A stretch of DNA of 64,000 bases from Streptomyces resistomycificus (GTDB lineage: Bacteria; Actinomycetota; Actinomycetes; Streptomycetales; Streptomycetaceae). The notes under the pieces are model-generated. The model ran no database searches and was not told the DNA's origin. It was given only the letters and a program-made list of their open reading frames with translations. Positions within the stretch are counted from its first letter, which is position 1; every line of letters starts with the position of its first letter. This document shows, in pieces, positions 16,752-24,982 of this stretch. The position numbers and the translations under genes are program-made. The DNA lies in assembly GCF_001514265.1 (NCBI RefSeq), contig NZ_KQ948997.1:1-64000 (forward strand). Direction: 5' to 3'.

Positions 16752-16784
16752 CCCCCCGCTCGAGCGAAGTCGAGAGCGGGGGAG
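16752..16784. repeat. Streptomyces-type dispersed palindromic element
   Basis: CCCCCGCTCGA-gcgaag-TCGAGAGCGGGGG forms a strong stem with a two-base bulge. This CTCGAGCGAAG-type sequence is a very common dispersed intergenic repeat in Streptomyces genomes, from memory. It sits 26 bases before the NYN-domain gene start and could weaken read-through from the zinc-ribbon gene. Confidence 0.7.
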
Positions 16785-16809
16785 GGCCCCGCACAGCATT
16801 GGGGTGACG

Positions 16810-18153
16810 ATGGTGGAGACCGCAGGCGGGGGGCCGGGTGACGGCGCCGCCGAGGTGCTCGACCGTCCGCTGCCCGACGGCGTGCGCCGCCGGGTCGTGC
16901 AGATCGTCTCGGACGGCTTCGGCGGGCTGACCGTCGGCGAACTGCCCGCCCAGTTGCGGCAGTACGCCCGGTTCGCGCCGAACCGCCGGGCCAAGTTCGC
17001 CGGCAACGCCATGGCGGCCGCCCTGGAGACCGACCCGCTGTTCCGGCAGCGCATCGGGGAGAAGTTCAGAGAGGCGCAGCCGGAACTCGCCGGCGCCCTC
17101 GACTCCGGCTCGCCGCCCCCGGCCGCGGACCCGCTCGACGTGGCGGCCGCGGCCTACGTACTGCGGCCCACCGACTGGGTGAAGCTCGTGACCGCGGCCG
17201 GCGAGGAGGCCCAGCGGGCCGACGCCGAGCGCGCCGACGAGGAGAGCCGGGCCGAGCTGGAGCGGCTGCGCGAGGAGCTCGACCGGGCCCGCGAGCACAC
17301 CCGGACCGAGACCGAACGGCTGCGTACCGAGCTGGATTCGGCCAAGAAGGAAGCGGAGTCGCTGCACCGCAAGCTGCGTTCCGCCCACAGTGACGTCAAG
17401 CGCGGCGAGGCCGCGCTGCGCAAGCTGCACGGCGAGATGGACACCCTCCGCGCGGAGGGGCACGCCCAGGTGTCCGCGGCCGAGAGCGAGACCCGGCGGC
17501 TCAAGGCGCGGCTCGGCGAGGCGGAGGCCGCGCTGGAGGCCACCCGCAAGGCGGCCCGTGAGGGGCGCAGCGTCGAGGACATGCGCGTACGGCTGCTTCT
17601 GGACACGTTGCTCGACGCCACCCAGGGGCTGCGGCGGGAACTCGCCCTGCCGCCCGTCTCGGTACGGCCGGCCGAGACCGTGGACGCGGTCGAACCGGGA
17701 CGAATGACCCCGAAGGACATCGCCGCCCGGGCCCTGTCCGAGAACGACCCCGCGATCCTCGACCAGCTCCTCGCGCTGCCGCAGGCCCATCTGGTCGTCG
17801 ACGGCTACAACGTGACCAAGACCGGCTATCCCCAGATGCCGCTGGAGAAGCAGCGGTTGAGGCTCCTCGGGCAGCTCTCCCAGCTCGCCGCCCAGACCGG
17901 CGCCGAGGTGACCTGTGTCTTCGACGGGGCCGAGCTGGCCGCGCCGGTGCTGCTGGCGCCGCCGCGCGGGGTGCGGGTGCTGTTCTCCAAACCGGGTGTC
18001 ACCGCCGACGAGTTGATCCGCCAGCTGGTGCGCGCGGAGCCGCCGGGCCGTCCGGTCATCGTCGCCTCGACCGACCGTGAGGTGGCCGACGGGGTGGCCA
18101 GGGCGGGAGCGCGGCCGGTCGCATCTGCGGTGCTTCTGAAGCGGCTGTCCTGA
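16810..18153 (+). CDS. NYN-domain (YacP-like) RNA-binding/nuclease protein with coiled coil
   Basis: A 447-residue protein in three parts. The N-terminal helical domain (about 10-130) is followed by a long Glu/Arg/Lys coiled coil (about 140-265) and a C-terminal NYN/PIN-like domain (about 310-447). The NYN domain shows the acidic-metal motif LVVDGYNVTKTGYPQ, a central TCVFDGAE and a late VASTDREVAD Asp, so a metal-dependent RNase is plausible. I placed the start at ATG 16810; the frame stays open upstream through the repeat, which is unlikely to be coding. YacP relatives (Rae1) cut mRNA on the ribosome in Bacillus; this role here is inference. Confidence 0.85.
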   Translation: MVETAGGGPGDGAAEVLDRPLPDGVRRRVVQIVSDGFGGLTVGELPAQLRQYARFAPNRRAKFAGNAMAAALETDPLFRQRIGEKFREAQPELAGALDSGSPPPAADPLDVAAAAYVLRPTDWVKLVTAAGEEAQRADAERADEESRAELERLREELDRAREHTRTETERLRTELDSAKKEAESLHRKLRSAHSDVKRGEAALRKLHGEMDTLRAEGHAQVSAAESETRRLKARLGEAEAALEATRKAAREGRSVEDMRVRLLLDTLLDATQGLRRELALPPVSVRPAETVDAVEPGRMTPKDIAARALSENDPAILDQLLALPQAHLVVDGYNVTKTGYPQMPLEKQRLRLLGQLSQLAAQTGAEVTCVFDGAELAAPVLLAPPRGVRVLFSKPGVTADELIRQLVRAEPPGRPVIVASTDREVADGVARAGARPVASAVLLKRLS

Positions 18154-18174
18154 AAAGGTCAACGTAGAGGTTTA

Positions 18175-18233
18175 ATGCCCGAATTGATCGCGAATTGACC
18201 CAACCGTCACGCAACGTAGTGTCAATCGGGCAT
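18175..18233. repeat. Inverted repeat in the gap before the first NlpC/P60 gene
   Basis: ATGCCCGAATTGA (18175-18187) faces TCAATCGGGCAT (18222-18233); the arms match with one bulged base. The stretch is AT-richer than its surroundings and could be the NYN-gene terminator or an operator for the wall hydrolase. The 221-base gap holds no gene. Confidence 0.5.
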
Positions 18234-18293
18234 CACTGCATGTGAGTTGAGAGTAAAGATTGCAAGGTGTGACGAGATTTTGCGCCTGAGGAT

Positions 18294-18322
18294 TTGAACG
18301 ATCACAGGAAGGTCACTAGGGT
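18294..18322 (+). promoter_or_regulatory. Housekeeping-type promoter of the first NlpC/P60 gene
   Basis: TTGAAC (18294-18299), a 17-base spacer, then TAGGGT (18317-18322). This is a near-consensus HrdB-type promoter. Transcription should start near 18329, giving a short leader of about 46 bases before the GTG at 18375. Confidence 0.75.
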
Positions 18323-18374
18323 CTGGGCTCAAACCTCCGAGCGGGTGATCACTCAAAAGAAGGAGTTCACCTCC

Positions 18375-19409
18375 GTGGCGTCCCACCGTCGACCCAAGCA
18401 GCCCAGTCGCGCGCGCGTGACCGTGCTGACCACCGCAGCCGCCGCTGCCGTCGCTCTGAGCTCTCAGGCCGCCAACGCGGCGCCGAGCGAGAAGCCGAGC
18501 AAGGACGAGGTCAAGGCCAAGGTCGACAAGCTCTACGAGCAGGCGGAGCAGGCCACCGAGAAGCTCAACGGGGCCACGGAGAAGCAGGAGAAGCTCCAGA
18601 AGGAGATCTCCACGATCCAGGACAACGTCGCCCGCGGCCAGGACGAGCTCAACGAGCTGCGCGACTCCATAGGTCTGGCGGCCGCCGCCCAGTACCGCAC
18701 GGGCACGATCGACTCCTCCCTCCAGCTCTTCCTGTCGTCGAACCCGGACGACTACCTGGACAAGGCGTCCACCGCGGACCAGCTCAGCTCCCAGCAGGTC
18801 GAGGCGCTGAAGAAGATCCAGGACAAGCAGCGCGAGCTCGCCCAGGACCGTTCCGAGGCCTCCGAGAAGCTCAAGGACCTCGCGAGCACCCGCACCGAGC
18901 TGGGCAAGAAGAAGAAGGAAGTCCAGGGCAAGCTCGCCGAGGCGCAGAGGCTTCTCAACACGCTGACGGCCGCCGAGAAGGCCGCCCTCGCCGCCGAGGA
19001 CGCCCGCGCCAGCCGCGACGCCGGCGAGCGCGTGGACCTCGGCAACACCGCCGCCGGCTCCGGCCGGGCCATGGCCGCCTTCCAGGCCGCCCAGAGCCAG
19101 ATCGGCAAGCCGTACGTCTACGGCGCCACCGGCACCGCCTCCTACGACTGCTCCGGCCTCACCTCCTGGGCCTACGCCCAGGCCGGCGTCTCCATCCCGC
19201 GCACCTCGCAGGCCCAGGCCAACGCCGGGACCAGGATCTACTCGCAGGCCGATCTCAAGGTCGGCGACCTGGTCATCTTCTACGGCGACCTGCACCACGT
19301 CGGCTTCTACGCGGGCAACGGCCAGGTGCTGCACGCCCCGCGCACCGGCACGGTCGTCCGCTACGAGTCGATCAACAACATGCCGTTCCAGTTCGGCGTG
19401 CGCATCTGA
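18375..19409 (+). CDS. NlpC/P60 cell-wall hydrolase with N-terminal coiled coil
   Basis: A secreted D,L-endopeptidase of about 344 residues. The signal peptide (about 12-36, ending QAANAA) is followed by a long coiled coil (about 45-200) and an NlpC/P60 domain (about 225-344). The catalytic Cys is in YDCSGLTSWAY and the His in LHHVGFYAG; a third polar residue is in VLHAPRTG. The architecture resembles RipA/RipB-like and PcsB-like hydrolases, where the coiled coil controls activity. The GTG at 18375 has AAGGAG upstream; the upstream TTG at 18294 lies in the promoter and is rejected. A second copy of the same architecture follows. Confidence 0.95.
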   Translation: MASHRRPKQPSRARVTVLTTAAAAAVALSSQAANAAPSEKPSKDEVKAKVDKLYEQAEQATEKLNGATEKQEKLQKEISTIQDNVARGQDELNELRDSIGLAAAAQYRTGTIDSSLQLFLSSNPDDYLDKASTADQLSSQQVEALKKIQDKQRELAQDRSEASEKLKDLASTRTELGKKKKEVQGKLAEAQRLLNTLTAAEKAALAAEDARASRDAGERVDLGNTAAGSGRAMAAFQAAQSQIGKPYVYGATGTASYDCSGLTSWAYAQAGVSIPRTSQAQANAGTRIYSQADLKVGDLVIFYGDLHHVGFYAGNGQVLHAPRTGTVVRYESINNMPFQFGVRI

Positions 19410-19495
19410 CCGTCCCCTCGGCGGGTCCGATCAGCTTCAAGATCAGGACACCGCACCGCCCGTTCGGGCGAATCGCGAGAACGTGAACTGACCCC

Positions 19496-19531
19496 ACGCC
19501 CCGCCCATGACCTGCGTCTGGGGCGGGGCGT
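19496..19531 (+). terminator. Terminator between the two NlpC/P60 genes
   Basis: An 11-bp stem, ACGCCCCGCCC (19496-19506) and GGGCGGGGCGT (19521-19531), followed by CACTTTG. A smaller hairpin, CGCCCGTTCGGGCG, lies upstream near 19457-19470. Confidence 0.8.
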
Positions 19532-19629
19532 CACTTTGTGTGCCCGTCGAGGTCTTTGGTGAGGCCCCCTCCACGGGGCTACTGTCTGCCGCGTTTCCCT
19601 GTCCGCCAGCGGAAGGAGTGCGGCTTCCC

Positions 19630-20652
19630 GTGGGGTCCCATCGCCGCCTTGCACCGTCCGGGTTCGACCGGGGCGCCGGTGCAGCGCTCTGTGTCATGTC
19701 AGCCGCCGCCGCGGCCCTCGGCGTCCTGCCGGCCACGTCGGCCGTCGCCGCGCCGCACGACGACACCCGCGCGGAGGTGGACCGCCTCTACGAGGAGGCC
19801 GAGCAGGCCACCGAGGCCTACAACAAAGCCGACGAACGCGCCGACGACCTCCGTGAGGAGGTCGGTCTCGCGCAGGACGGGATCGCCCGGCAGCAGGAGC
19901 GCATCAACCGCATGCGGGAGGCGCTCGGCGCGCTGGCCGGGGCCCAGTACCGCTCCGGCGGCCTCGACCCCTCCCTCGCGCTGCTGTTCTCCGACGACCC
20001 GGACGACTACCTCGCCAAGGCCGCGGTCCTGGACCGCATCACCACGCACCAGGCGGGCGAACTGAAGGACCTCCAGGACGCCATGCGCGTACTCGCCCAG
20101 GAGCGTTCCGAGGCGTCGGGCAAGCTCGGCGAACTGGAGAGGAGCCGCAAGGCCGTCGCCTCGCACAAGCGGACCGTCGAGAGGAAGCTCGCCAAGGCGC
20201 GCGCGCTCCTCAACGCCCTGCCGTCCGACGAACGCGACGCCTACGACCGGGCCTCCCGCTCCGGCCGTTCCGGCGTGCCCGACCTCGGCAGCTCCGTCCC
20301 GCCGTCCGCCCGCGCCGCCGCCGCGATCGCCGCCGCCCGTTCCGCGCTCGGCAAGCCCTACGTCTGGGGCGCCAACGGCCCCTCCGGCTTCGACTGTTCG
20401 GGCCTGATGCAGTGGTCGTACGCGCAGGCCGGCGTCTCCCTGCCGCGCACCTCGCAGGGTCAGCGCTTCGCGGGCCGGCAGGTCCCGCTCTCCCAGGCCC
20501 AGCCCGGCGACCTGGTCACCTACCGCTCAGACGCCAGCCATGTGGCGATGTACATGGGCAACGGCCAGGTGATCCACGCGCCCTACCCGGGGGCACCCGT
20601 GCGCTACGACCCGGTCGGCATGATCCCGGGCGCGACCGTCACCAGGGTCTGA
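19630..20652 (+). CDS. Second NlpC/P60 cell-wall hydrolase, tandem paralogue
   Basis: A secreted hydrolase of about 340 residues with the same plan as its neighbour: signal peptide (ending near TSAVAAP), coiled coil (about 50-190), NlpC/P60 domain (about 225-340). Catalytic Cys in FDCSGLMQWSYAQAG, His in DASHVAMYMG, third residue near VIHAPYPG. The N terminus begins GSHRR, like the SHRR of the first copy, and GGAAGGAG precedes the GTG at 19630, which fixes the start. The coiled-coil part is more diverged than the catalytic part. The pair probably arose by tandem duplication and may differ in timing or regulation. Confidence 0.94.
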   Translation: MGSHRRLAPSGFDRGAGAALCVMSAAAAALGVLPATSAVAAPHDDTRAEVDRLYEEAEQATEAYNKADERADDLREEVGLAQDGIARQQERINRMREALGALAGAQYRSGGLDPSLALLFSDDPDDYLAKAAVLDRITTHQAGELKDLQDAMRVLAQERSEASGKLGELERSRKAVASHKRTVERKLAKARALLNALPSDERDAYDRASRSGRSGVPDLGSSVPPSARAAAAIAAARSALGKPYVWGANGPSGFDCSGLMQWSYAQAGVSLPRTSQGQRFAGRQVPLSQAQPGDLVTYRSDASHVAMYMGNGQVIHAPYPGAPVRYDPVGMIPGATVTRV

Positions 20653-20686
20653 CCGAGAGGCCACGGCCCCCCGTACGATCGGGAAC

Positions 20687-21877
20687 GTGGCTGGTCGAGG
20701 GCGGGCGTCGGGGCGCGGAGTCGTGGCGCTGTGCCTGGTGTTGCTCGTGGCCCTGGTGGGCTGCGGGGGACCGGCCACCGACAGCGCGCGGGCCGACGTG
20801 CAGCGGGTCCTGGACCGGCGGGCGACCGCGGTCCTCGACCGCGACAAGGCGGCGTTCGTGCGGACGGGCGCGCTGAGCTGGTTCGGGAACCTCACCGCGG
20901 TCCCGCTCGCCGACTGGTCCTACCGCGTCACCGCCGTGCACCGCACCGGCGACGACGCCACCGCCGACGTCGAACTCCGCTACCGCGTCCAGGGTTACGA
21001 CCGGGCCCCCGTCACCGTCGGCCGCACCCTGACCCTGAGCCTGGACGCGGGCGGGCAGTGGTACGTGGACGCCGAACTGCCCGCGAAGAAGACCGCCCAA
21101 CAGCTGTGGGACCAGGGCGAGGTCATGGTCGTCCGGGGTGAGCACAGCATGGTCCTGGGCGTCGGGCAGTCGGGCGAACAGCTGCACTCCTACGCGGATC
21201 TGGCGGACCGTGCGGTGCCCGCCGTGTCGGACGCGTGGGGCCGGGAGTGGCCCCGGCGCGTCGTCGTGCTGGTGCCGAGGTCGCTGGAGGGCATGGCGGG
21301 GCTGCTCGGCTCCCCCGCCTCCTCCTACCGGGGGATCGCGGCGGTCACCACCGGTGAGACGGGCGCTCCGGCCGAGGCGCCGGCGGACCGGATCATCGTC
21401 AACCCGGAGGCCTACGGCGTCCTGGGAGCCGTGGGCAAGCAGGTGGTGCTCACCCACGAGACGACCCATGTGGCCACCCGCGCCGACACCACCCCGGCGA
21501 CGCCCCTGTGGCTGTCGGAGGGGTACGCCGACTGGGTCGGGTACCGGGACAGCGGGCGCACACCGGTGCAGGCCGCGCCCGAGCTGTGGGACGCGGTGAC
21601 CGAGGGCAGGCTGCCGGCCGCGCTGCCCTCCGACCGGGACTTCGGCTTCAGCGGCGACGCCGCCGGGCTGGCACGGGCCTACGAGGGCGGCTGGATGGCC
21701 TGCCGGATGATCGCCGAGCGCTGGGGCGAGGTGCGGCTGGGGGAGTTCTACCGGGCCGTGGGCGCGCACGAGAAGCGGGCCGGGGCGGTCGAGGACGCGA
21801 TGAAGCGGGTGCTCGGGACGACGCCGGGGGAGTTCACCGAACAGTGGCGTGAGTATCTGCGCGTCCAGCTCGCCTGA
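20687..21877 (+). CDS. Lipoprotein with gluzincin-like zinc metalloprotease domain
   Basis: A 396-residue exported protein. The signal peptide ends in a lipobox (LVALVGCGG, Cys about 25). An N-terminal NTF2/SnoaL-like region (about 35-140) precedes a protease-like domain with the zinc motif HETTH (about residue 257) and the third ligand Glu in WLSEGYADW, as in gluzincins (peptidase MA-like). It should act at the outer face of the membrane. Substrate unknown. It follows the two wall hydrolases on the same strand and may belong with envelope upkeep. Confidence 0.85.
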   Translation: MAGRGRASGRGVVALCLVLLVALVGCGGPATDSARADVQRVLDRRATAVLDRDKAAFVRTGALSWFGNLTAVPLADWSYRVTAVHRTGDDATADVELRYRVQGYDRAPVTVGRTLTLSLDAGGQWYVDAELPAKKTAQQLWDQGEVMVVRGEHSMVLGVGQSGEQLHSYADLADRAVPAVSDAWGREWPRRVVVLVPRSLEGMAGLLGSPASSYRGIAAVTTGETGAPAEAPADRIIVNPEAYGVLGAVGKQVVLTHETTHVATRADTTPATPLWLSEGYADWVGYRDSGRTPVQAAPELWDAVTEGRLPAALPSDRDFGFSGDAAGLARAYEGGWMACRMIAERWGEVRLGEFYRAVGAHEKRAGAVEDAMKRVLGTTPGEFTEQWREYLRVQLA

Positions 21878-21911
21878 ACGCACGGGTCGCCTGCGCGATC
21901 GGCCGGGCCGA

Positions 21912-22019
21912 TCACCCTTCCGGCTTGGCGACGGCCTCCTTGAGCCAGGCCTTCTCGGCCGTCGGGGTGGCGCGGGCCACCCGCAGCATCCCCTCCCGGA
22001 ACAGGCCGCCGCCATCCAC
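21912..22019 (-). pseudogene. 3' remnant of an unidentified gene
   Basis: On the minus strand a start-less frame reads GLFREGMLRVARATPTAEKA and then WLKEAVAKPEG before a TGA stop at 21912-21914. The composition looks like a real protein C terminus, but no start and no upstream coding continues into the MATE debris. I do not recognise the family. Confidence 0.35.
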
Positions 22020-22056
22020 ACCGCGCACACCCGGGCGCCGGAAGGGACGCCCGGCG

Positions 22057-22469
22057 GGAGATCGGGCGGCAGGCGGTGCTGGTGTCCGGGGCGGTGGGGC
22101 TCGTGGCCGCCGTACTGCTGTTCGTCACCGCCCCCTGGATCATGGCCGCCTTCGGCGCCGCCCCCGCGGTCGCCCACGGCGGTGTGCTGTTCCTGCGCGG
22201 CGGGGGCCTACCCGTGGCTGACGGCCTGCTTCATCGCGGTCGGCGGGGTCTTCGAGGGAAGCGGGGCAGCACCGGCGCTGCTGCGGGCGACGCTGGTCGG
22301 CACGGCGGTGCAGCTGCCTCTGGCGCACGGCCTCACGGGTCTGGGCATGCCGGGGAGCTGCCTGGCGTCGGCGCCGGCCATGGCGGTGCGGTGCGCGGCG
22401 GGGCCGGTGCTGCTCCGCAGGGTTCCGCGTCAGGACGACGCCGACGCCTTTTTGGCGCGGGCGGCCTGA
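22057..22469 (+). pseudogene. Frameshifted, truncated MATE-family efflux gene
   Basis: One frame reads EIGRQAVLVSGAVGLVAAVL and further hydrophobic sequence to about 22205, like an internal MATE helix pair. A second frame then continues from 22206 with AYPWLTACFIAVGGVFEGSG and later LPLAHGLTGLGMPG to a stop at 22467-22469, a typical MATE C-terminal half. The frame change, missing N terminus and no start make it a broken gene. Its end overlaps the convergent GT87 gene. Confidence 0.7.
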
Positions 22470-23710
22470 TCGGGCAGCCCGGCCGGGACGGGCTTCCTCG
22501 TGACCGTCGAACGCCACAGGATGCGGGCCGCGACGGCCGTGGCGGCGACCAGCAGGCCGTTGCGGACCACCATGAGGGTGATGCCGAACGGATCGCTCGT
22601 CACGACGTCCCCGAAGTAGAGCGGGAACTCCAGGACCGTCACGAAGCACGCCACCAGCACCAGGACGGCCGGCACCCCCATCCGGCTGGCGCGGAAGCAC
22701 ACGCAGACCGCGGCGGCACCGACCAGCCACACCATGTACTGCGGGCTGATCACCCGGCTGGTCACGGTGAACATCAGCACCGCGACGAACGCCGCGTCCG
22801 CCGCGGTGTGCGCCTGGAAGCGGGTCGCCACCAGCCGCCACAGCAGCAGCCAGCCGAAGGCCATGCCGGTCAGGGCCAGCGCCGCCGAGCTCACCACGTT
22901 CACCCACGGACCGAGGAACTCGATCGAGCCGTAGTTGAGCAGCACCTGGCCGTCCCAGCCGTGGTGCCGGGCCACGTGGAAGACCAGCGCGCCCAGCGAC
23001 TCCACCTCGGTGCCCCGCTCCCGCTGGAAGGTCAGGAAGGTGAACGCGCCGGGCATCGTGACGGCGAACACCGCGGCCAGCGCCGCGACGGTCCCCACCG
23101 CCCAGGCCCAGGCGGCGCGCCTCCGGACGCCCAGGAGGAGCAGAGCGGGCCACACCTTCAGCATCGCCGCGAAGCCCACGAGGACGCCCATCAGCCGGGG
23201 GTGCCGGGCGCCCGCGAGGAGGGCGGCGACCGCGACCGCGGTGACCATGACGTCGTAGCGGGCGTAGACGGTGGGGCCGAGCAGCGGTACGCCCAGCACC
23301 CACACCCAGGCGCCCGCGATCCGCCGGCCCGGGCGCAGACCGCCGTACACCAGCAGGGACAGGGCGACCAGGTCGGCGAGGCAGGCGAGGACGAAGAAGG
23401 CGGACGCGTAGTCCAGGAAGGGCAGCACGCCGGGGGAGAGGATCGCCAGGGCCGCGGCCGGCGGGTACTGCCAGGTCACGTCGTCCAGCGGGAAGGTGCC
23501 GGTGCGCAGCACGTCGTACCAGCCGTGGTAGATCACCGAGACGTCGCTGGTGACGTCCGGGCCCGGGAAGACGTACACCTTGAACACGAAGAGCAGCAGC
23601 AGCAGCCTGGTCACGCCCCAGGTCAGGAGCAGCCACGTCAGCGACCGCCGCGCACCCGTCGTCTCCACGTGATCCCCTGCCCGTTCGATTTCCCGCGTCG
23701 AGGGGAACAT
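22430..23710 (-). CDS. GT87-type polyprenyl-phosphate-mannose-dependent mannosyltransferase
   Basis: A 426-residue polytopic membrane protein with about 10-12 helices, matching the GT87 (DUF2029) family that uses polyprenol-phosphate mannose outside the membrane. The first extracytoplasmic loop holds acidic residues (PGPDVTSDVSVIYHGWY and DDVTWQYPP), where the catalytic Asp is expected. I chose ATG 23710, which has a strong AGGAGGGG site; the upstream extension lacks family features. It is divergent from the PimB-like gene, so both may build phosphatidylinositol mannosides or related glycolipids. The exact acceptor is not known. Confidence 0.85.
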   Translation of the reverse strand: MFPSTREIERAGDHVETTGARRSLTWLLLTWGVTRLLLLLFVFKVYVFPGPDVTSDVSVIYHGWYDVLRTGTFPLDDVTWQYPPAAALAILSPGVLPFLDYASAFFVLACLADLVALSLLVYGGLRPGRRIAGAWVWVLGVPLLGPTVYARYDVMVTAVAVAALLAGARHPRLMGVLVGFAAMLKVWPALLLLGVRRRAAWAWAVGTVAALAAVFAVTMPGAFTFLTFQRERGTEVESLGALVFHVARHHGWDGQVLLNYGSIEFLGPWVNVVSSAALALTGMAFGWLLLWRLVATRFQAHTAADAAFVAVLMFTVTSRVISPQYMVWLVGAAAVCVCFRASRMGVPAVLVLVACFVTVLEFPLYFGDVVTSDPFGITLMVVRNGLLVAATAVAARILWRSTVTRKPVPAGLPDQAARAKKASASS

Positions 23711-23789
23711 AATGTCGTCCCCTCCTGTGAGCCTGCCACAAACGCGGCCGCGCCCGGCTGTGAGCAGGGGTTCGATAGGGTCTGCGGCG

Positions 23790-24932
23790 ATGCACAAGAC
23801 CCTGATCGTGACGAACGACTTCCCGCCCCGGCCCGGCGGCATCCAGGCGTTCCTGCACAACATGGCGCTGCGGCTCGACCCGGAGCGGCTGGTCGTCTAC
23901 GCCTCCACCTGGAAGCGCGGCCGGGAGGGCGCGGAGGCGACCGCCGCCTTCGACGCCGAGCAGCCCTTCACCGTCGTACGGGACTCCACCACGATGCTGC
24001 TGCCGACGCCGGGGGCGACCCGGCGGGCCGTCGGGCTGCTGCGCGAGCACGGGTGCACGTCGGTGTGGTTCGGGGCGGCGGCGCCGCTCGGGCTGATGGC
24101 TCCGGCGCTCAGGAAGGCGGGCGCCGAGCGGCTGGTGGCCACCACCCACGGGCACGAGGCGGGGTGGGCCCAGCTGCCCGCCGCGCGTCGACTGCTGCGC
24201 CGGATCGGGGAGTCCACGGACACCGTCACCTATCTCGGCGAGTACACCCGCTCGCGGATCGCCACCGCGCTGACGCCGGACGCGGCCGGGCGGATGGCCC
24301 AGCTGCCGCCGGGCGTCGACGAGAAGACGTTCCATCCCGGGTCGGGCGGCGACGAGGTGCGGGCGCGGCTCGGGCTGACCGACCGGCCGGTGGTCGTCTG
24401 CGTCTCCCGGCTGGTGCCGCGCAAGGGGCAGGACACGCTGATCCTCGCGATGCCCCGGATCCTGGCGGCCGAGCCCGACGCCGTGCTGCTGATCGTGGGC
24501 GGCGGGCCCTACGAGAAGGAGCTGCGCAGGCTGGCACAGGAGACCCGGGTCGCAGACTCGGTCCGCTTCACGGGCGCGGTGCCCTGGTCGCAGCTGCCCG
24601 CGCACTACGGCGCCGGTGACGTGTTCGCCATGCCGTGCCGGACCCGGCGGGGCGGGCTGGACGTCGAGGGGCTCGGGATCGTCTACCTGGAGGCCTCCGC
24701 GACCGGTCTGCCCGTCGTCGCGGGCGACTCGGGCGGTGCCCCGGACGCCGTGCTCGACGGCGAGACCGGCTGGGTCGTGCGGGGCGGCTGTGCCGAGGAG
24801 GCGGCCGACCGGATCGTCGTGCTCCTCGGTGACGCGGAGCTGCGCCGCAGCATGGGCGAGCGTGGGCGGGCGTGGGTCGAGGAGAAGTGGCGGTGGGACC
24901 TGCTGGCGGAGAAGCTCAGAACGCTGCTGTGA
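23790..24932 (+). CDS. GT4 glycosyltransferase, PimB'-like
   Basis: A 380-residue cytoplasmic-face GT-B enzyme. The N terminus LIVTNDFPPRPGGIQAFL closely matches PimB' (Rv2188c), which adds the second mannose to phosphatidylinositol mannoside. The donor-site segments VVCVSRLVPRKGQDTLI and EGLGIVYLEASATGLPVV (the E-x7-E motif) are present. The ATG at 23790 is 8 bases after TAGGGT (23776-23781), so the mRNA is probably leaderless. It is divergent from the GT87 gene. Function is inferred by homology and shared context. Confidence 0.88.
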   Translation: MHKTLIVTNDFPPRPGGIQAFLHNMALRLDPERLVVYASTWKRGREGAEATAAFDAEQPFTVVRDSTTMLLPTPGATRRAVGLLREHGCTSVWFGAAAPLGLMAPALRKAGAERLVATTHGHEAGWAQLPAARRLLRRIGESTDTVTYLGEYTRSRIATALTPDAAGRMAQLPPGVDEKTFHPGSGGDEVRARLGLTDRPVVVCVSRLVPRKGQDTLILAMPRILAAEPDAVLLIVGGGPYEKELRRLAQETRVADSVRFTGAVPWSQLPAHYGAGDVFAMPCRTRRGGLDVEGLGIVYLEASATGLPVVAGDSGGAPDAVLDGETGWVVRGGCAEEAADRIVVLLGDAELRRSMGERGRAWVEEKWRWDLLAEKLRTLL

Positions 24933-24982
24933 ACCGTGCGGTAGCTCTAGGCGGAACGGGAAAATCCGCCCATGCTGCGCAC

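Noticed and set aside
18154..18374. A c-di-AMP (ydaO) riboswitch, as found before some Streptomyces wall hydrolases
   Set aside because: The conserved ydaO motifs are not visible; the region has only a promoter and a short inverted repeat.
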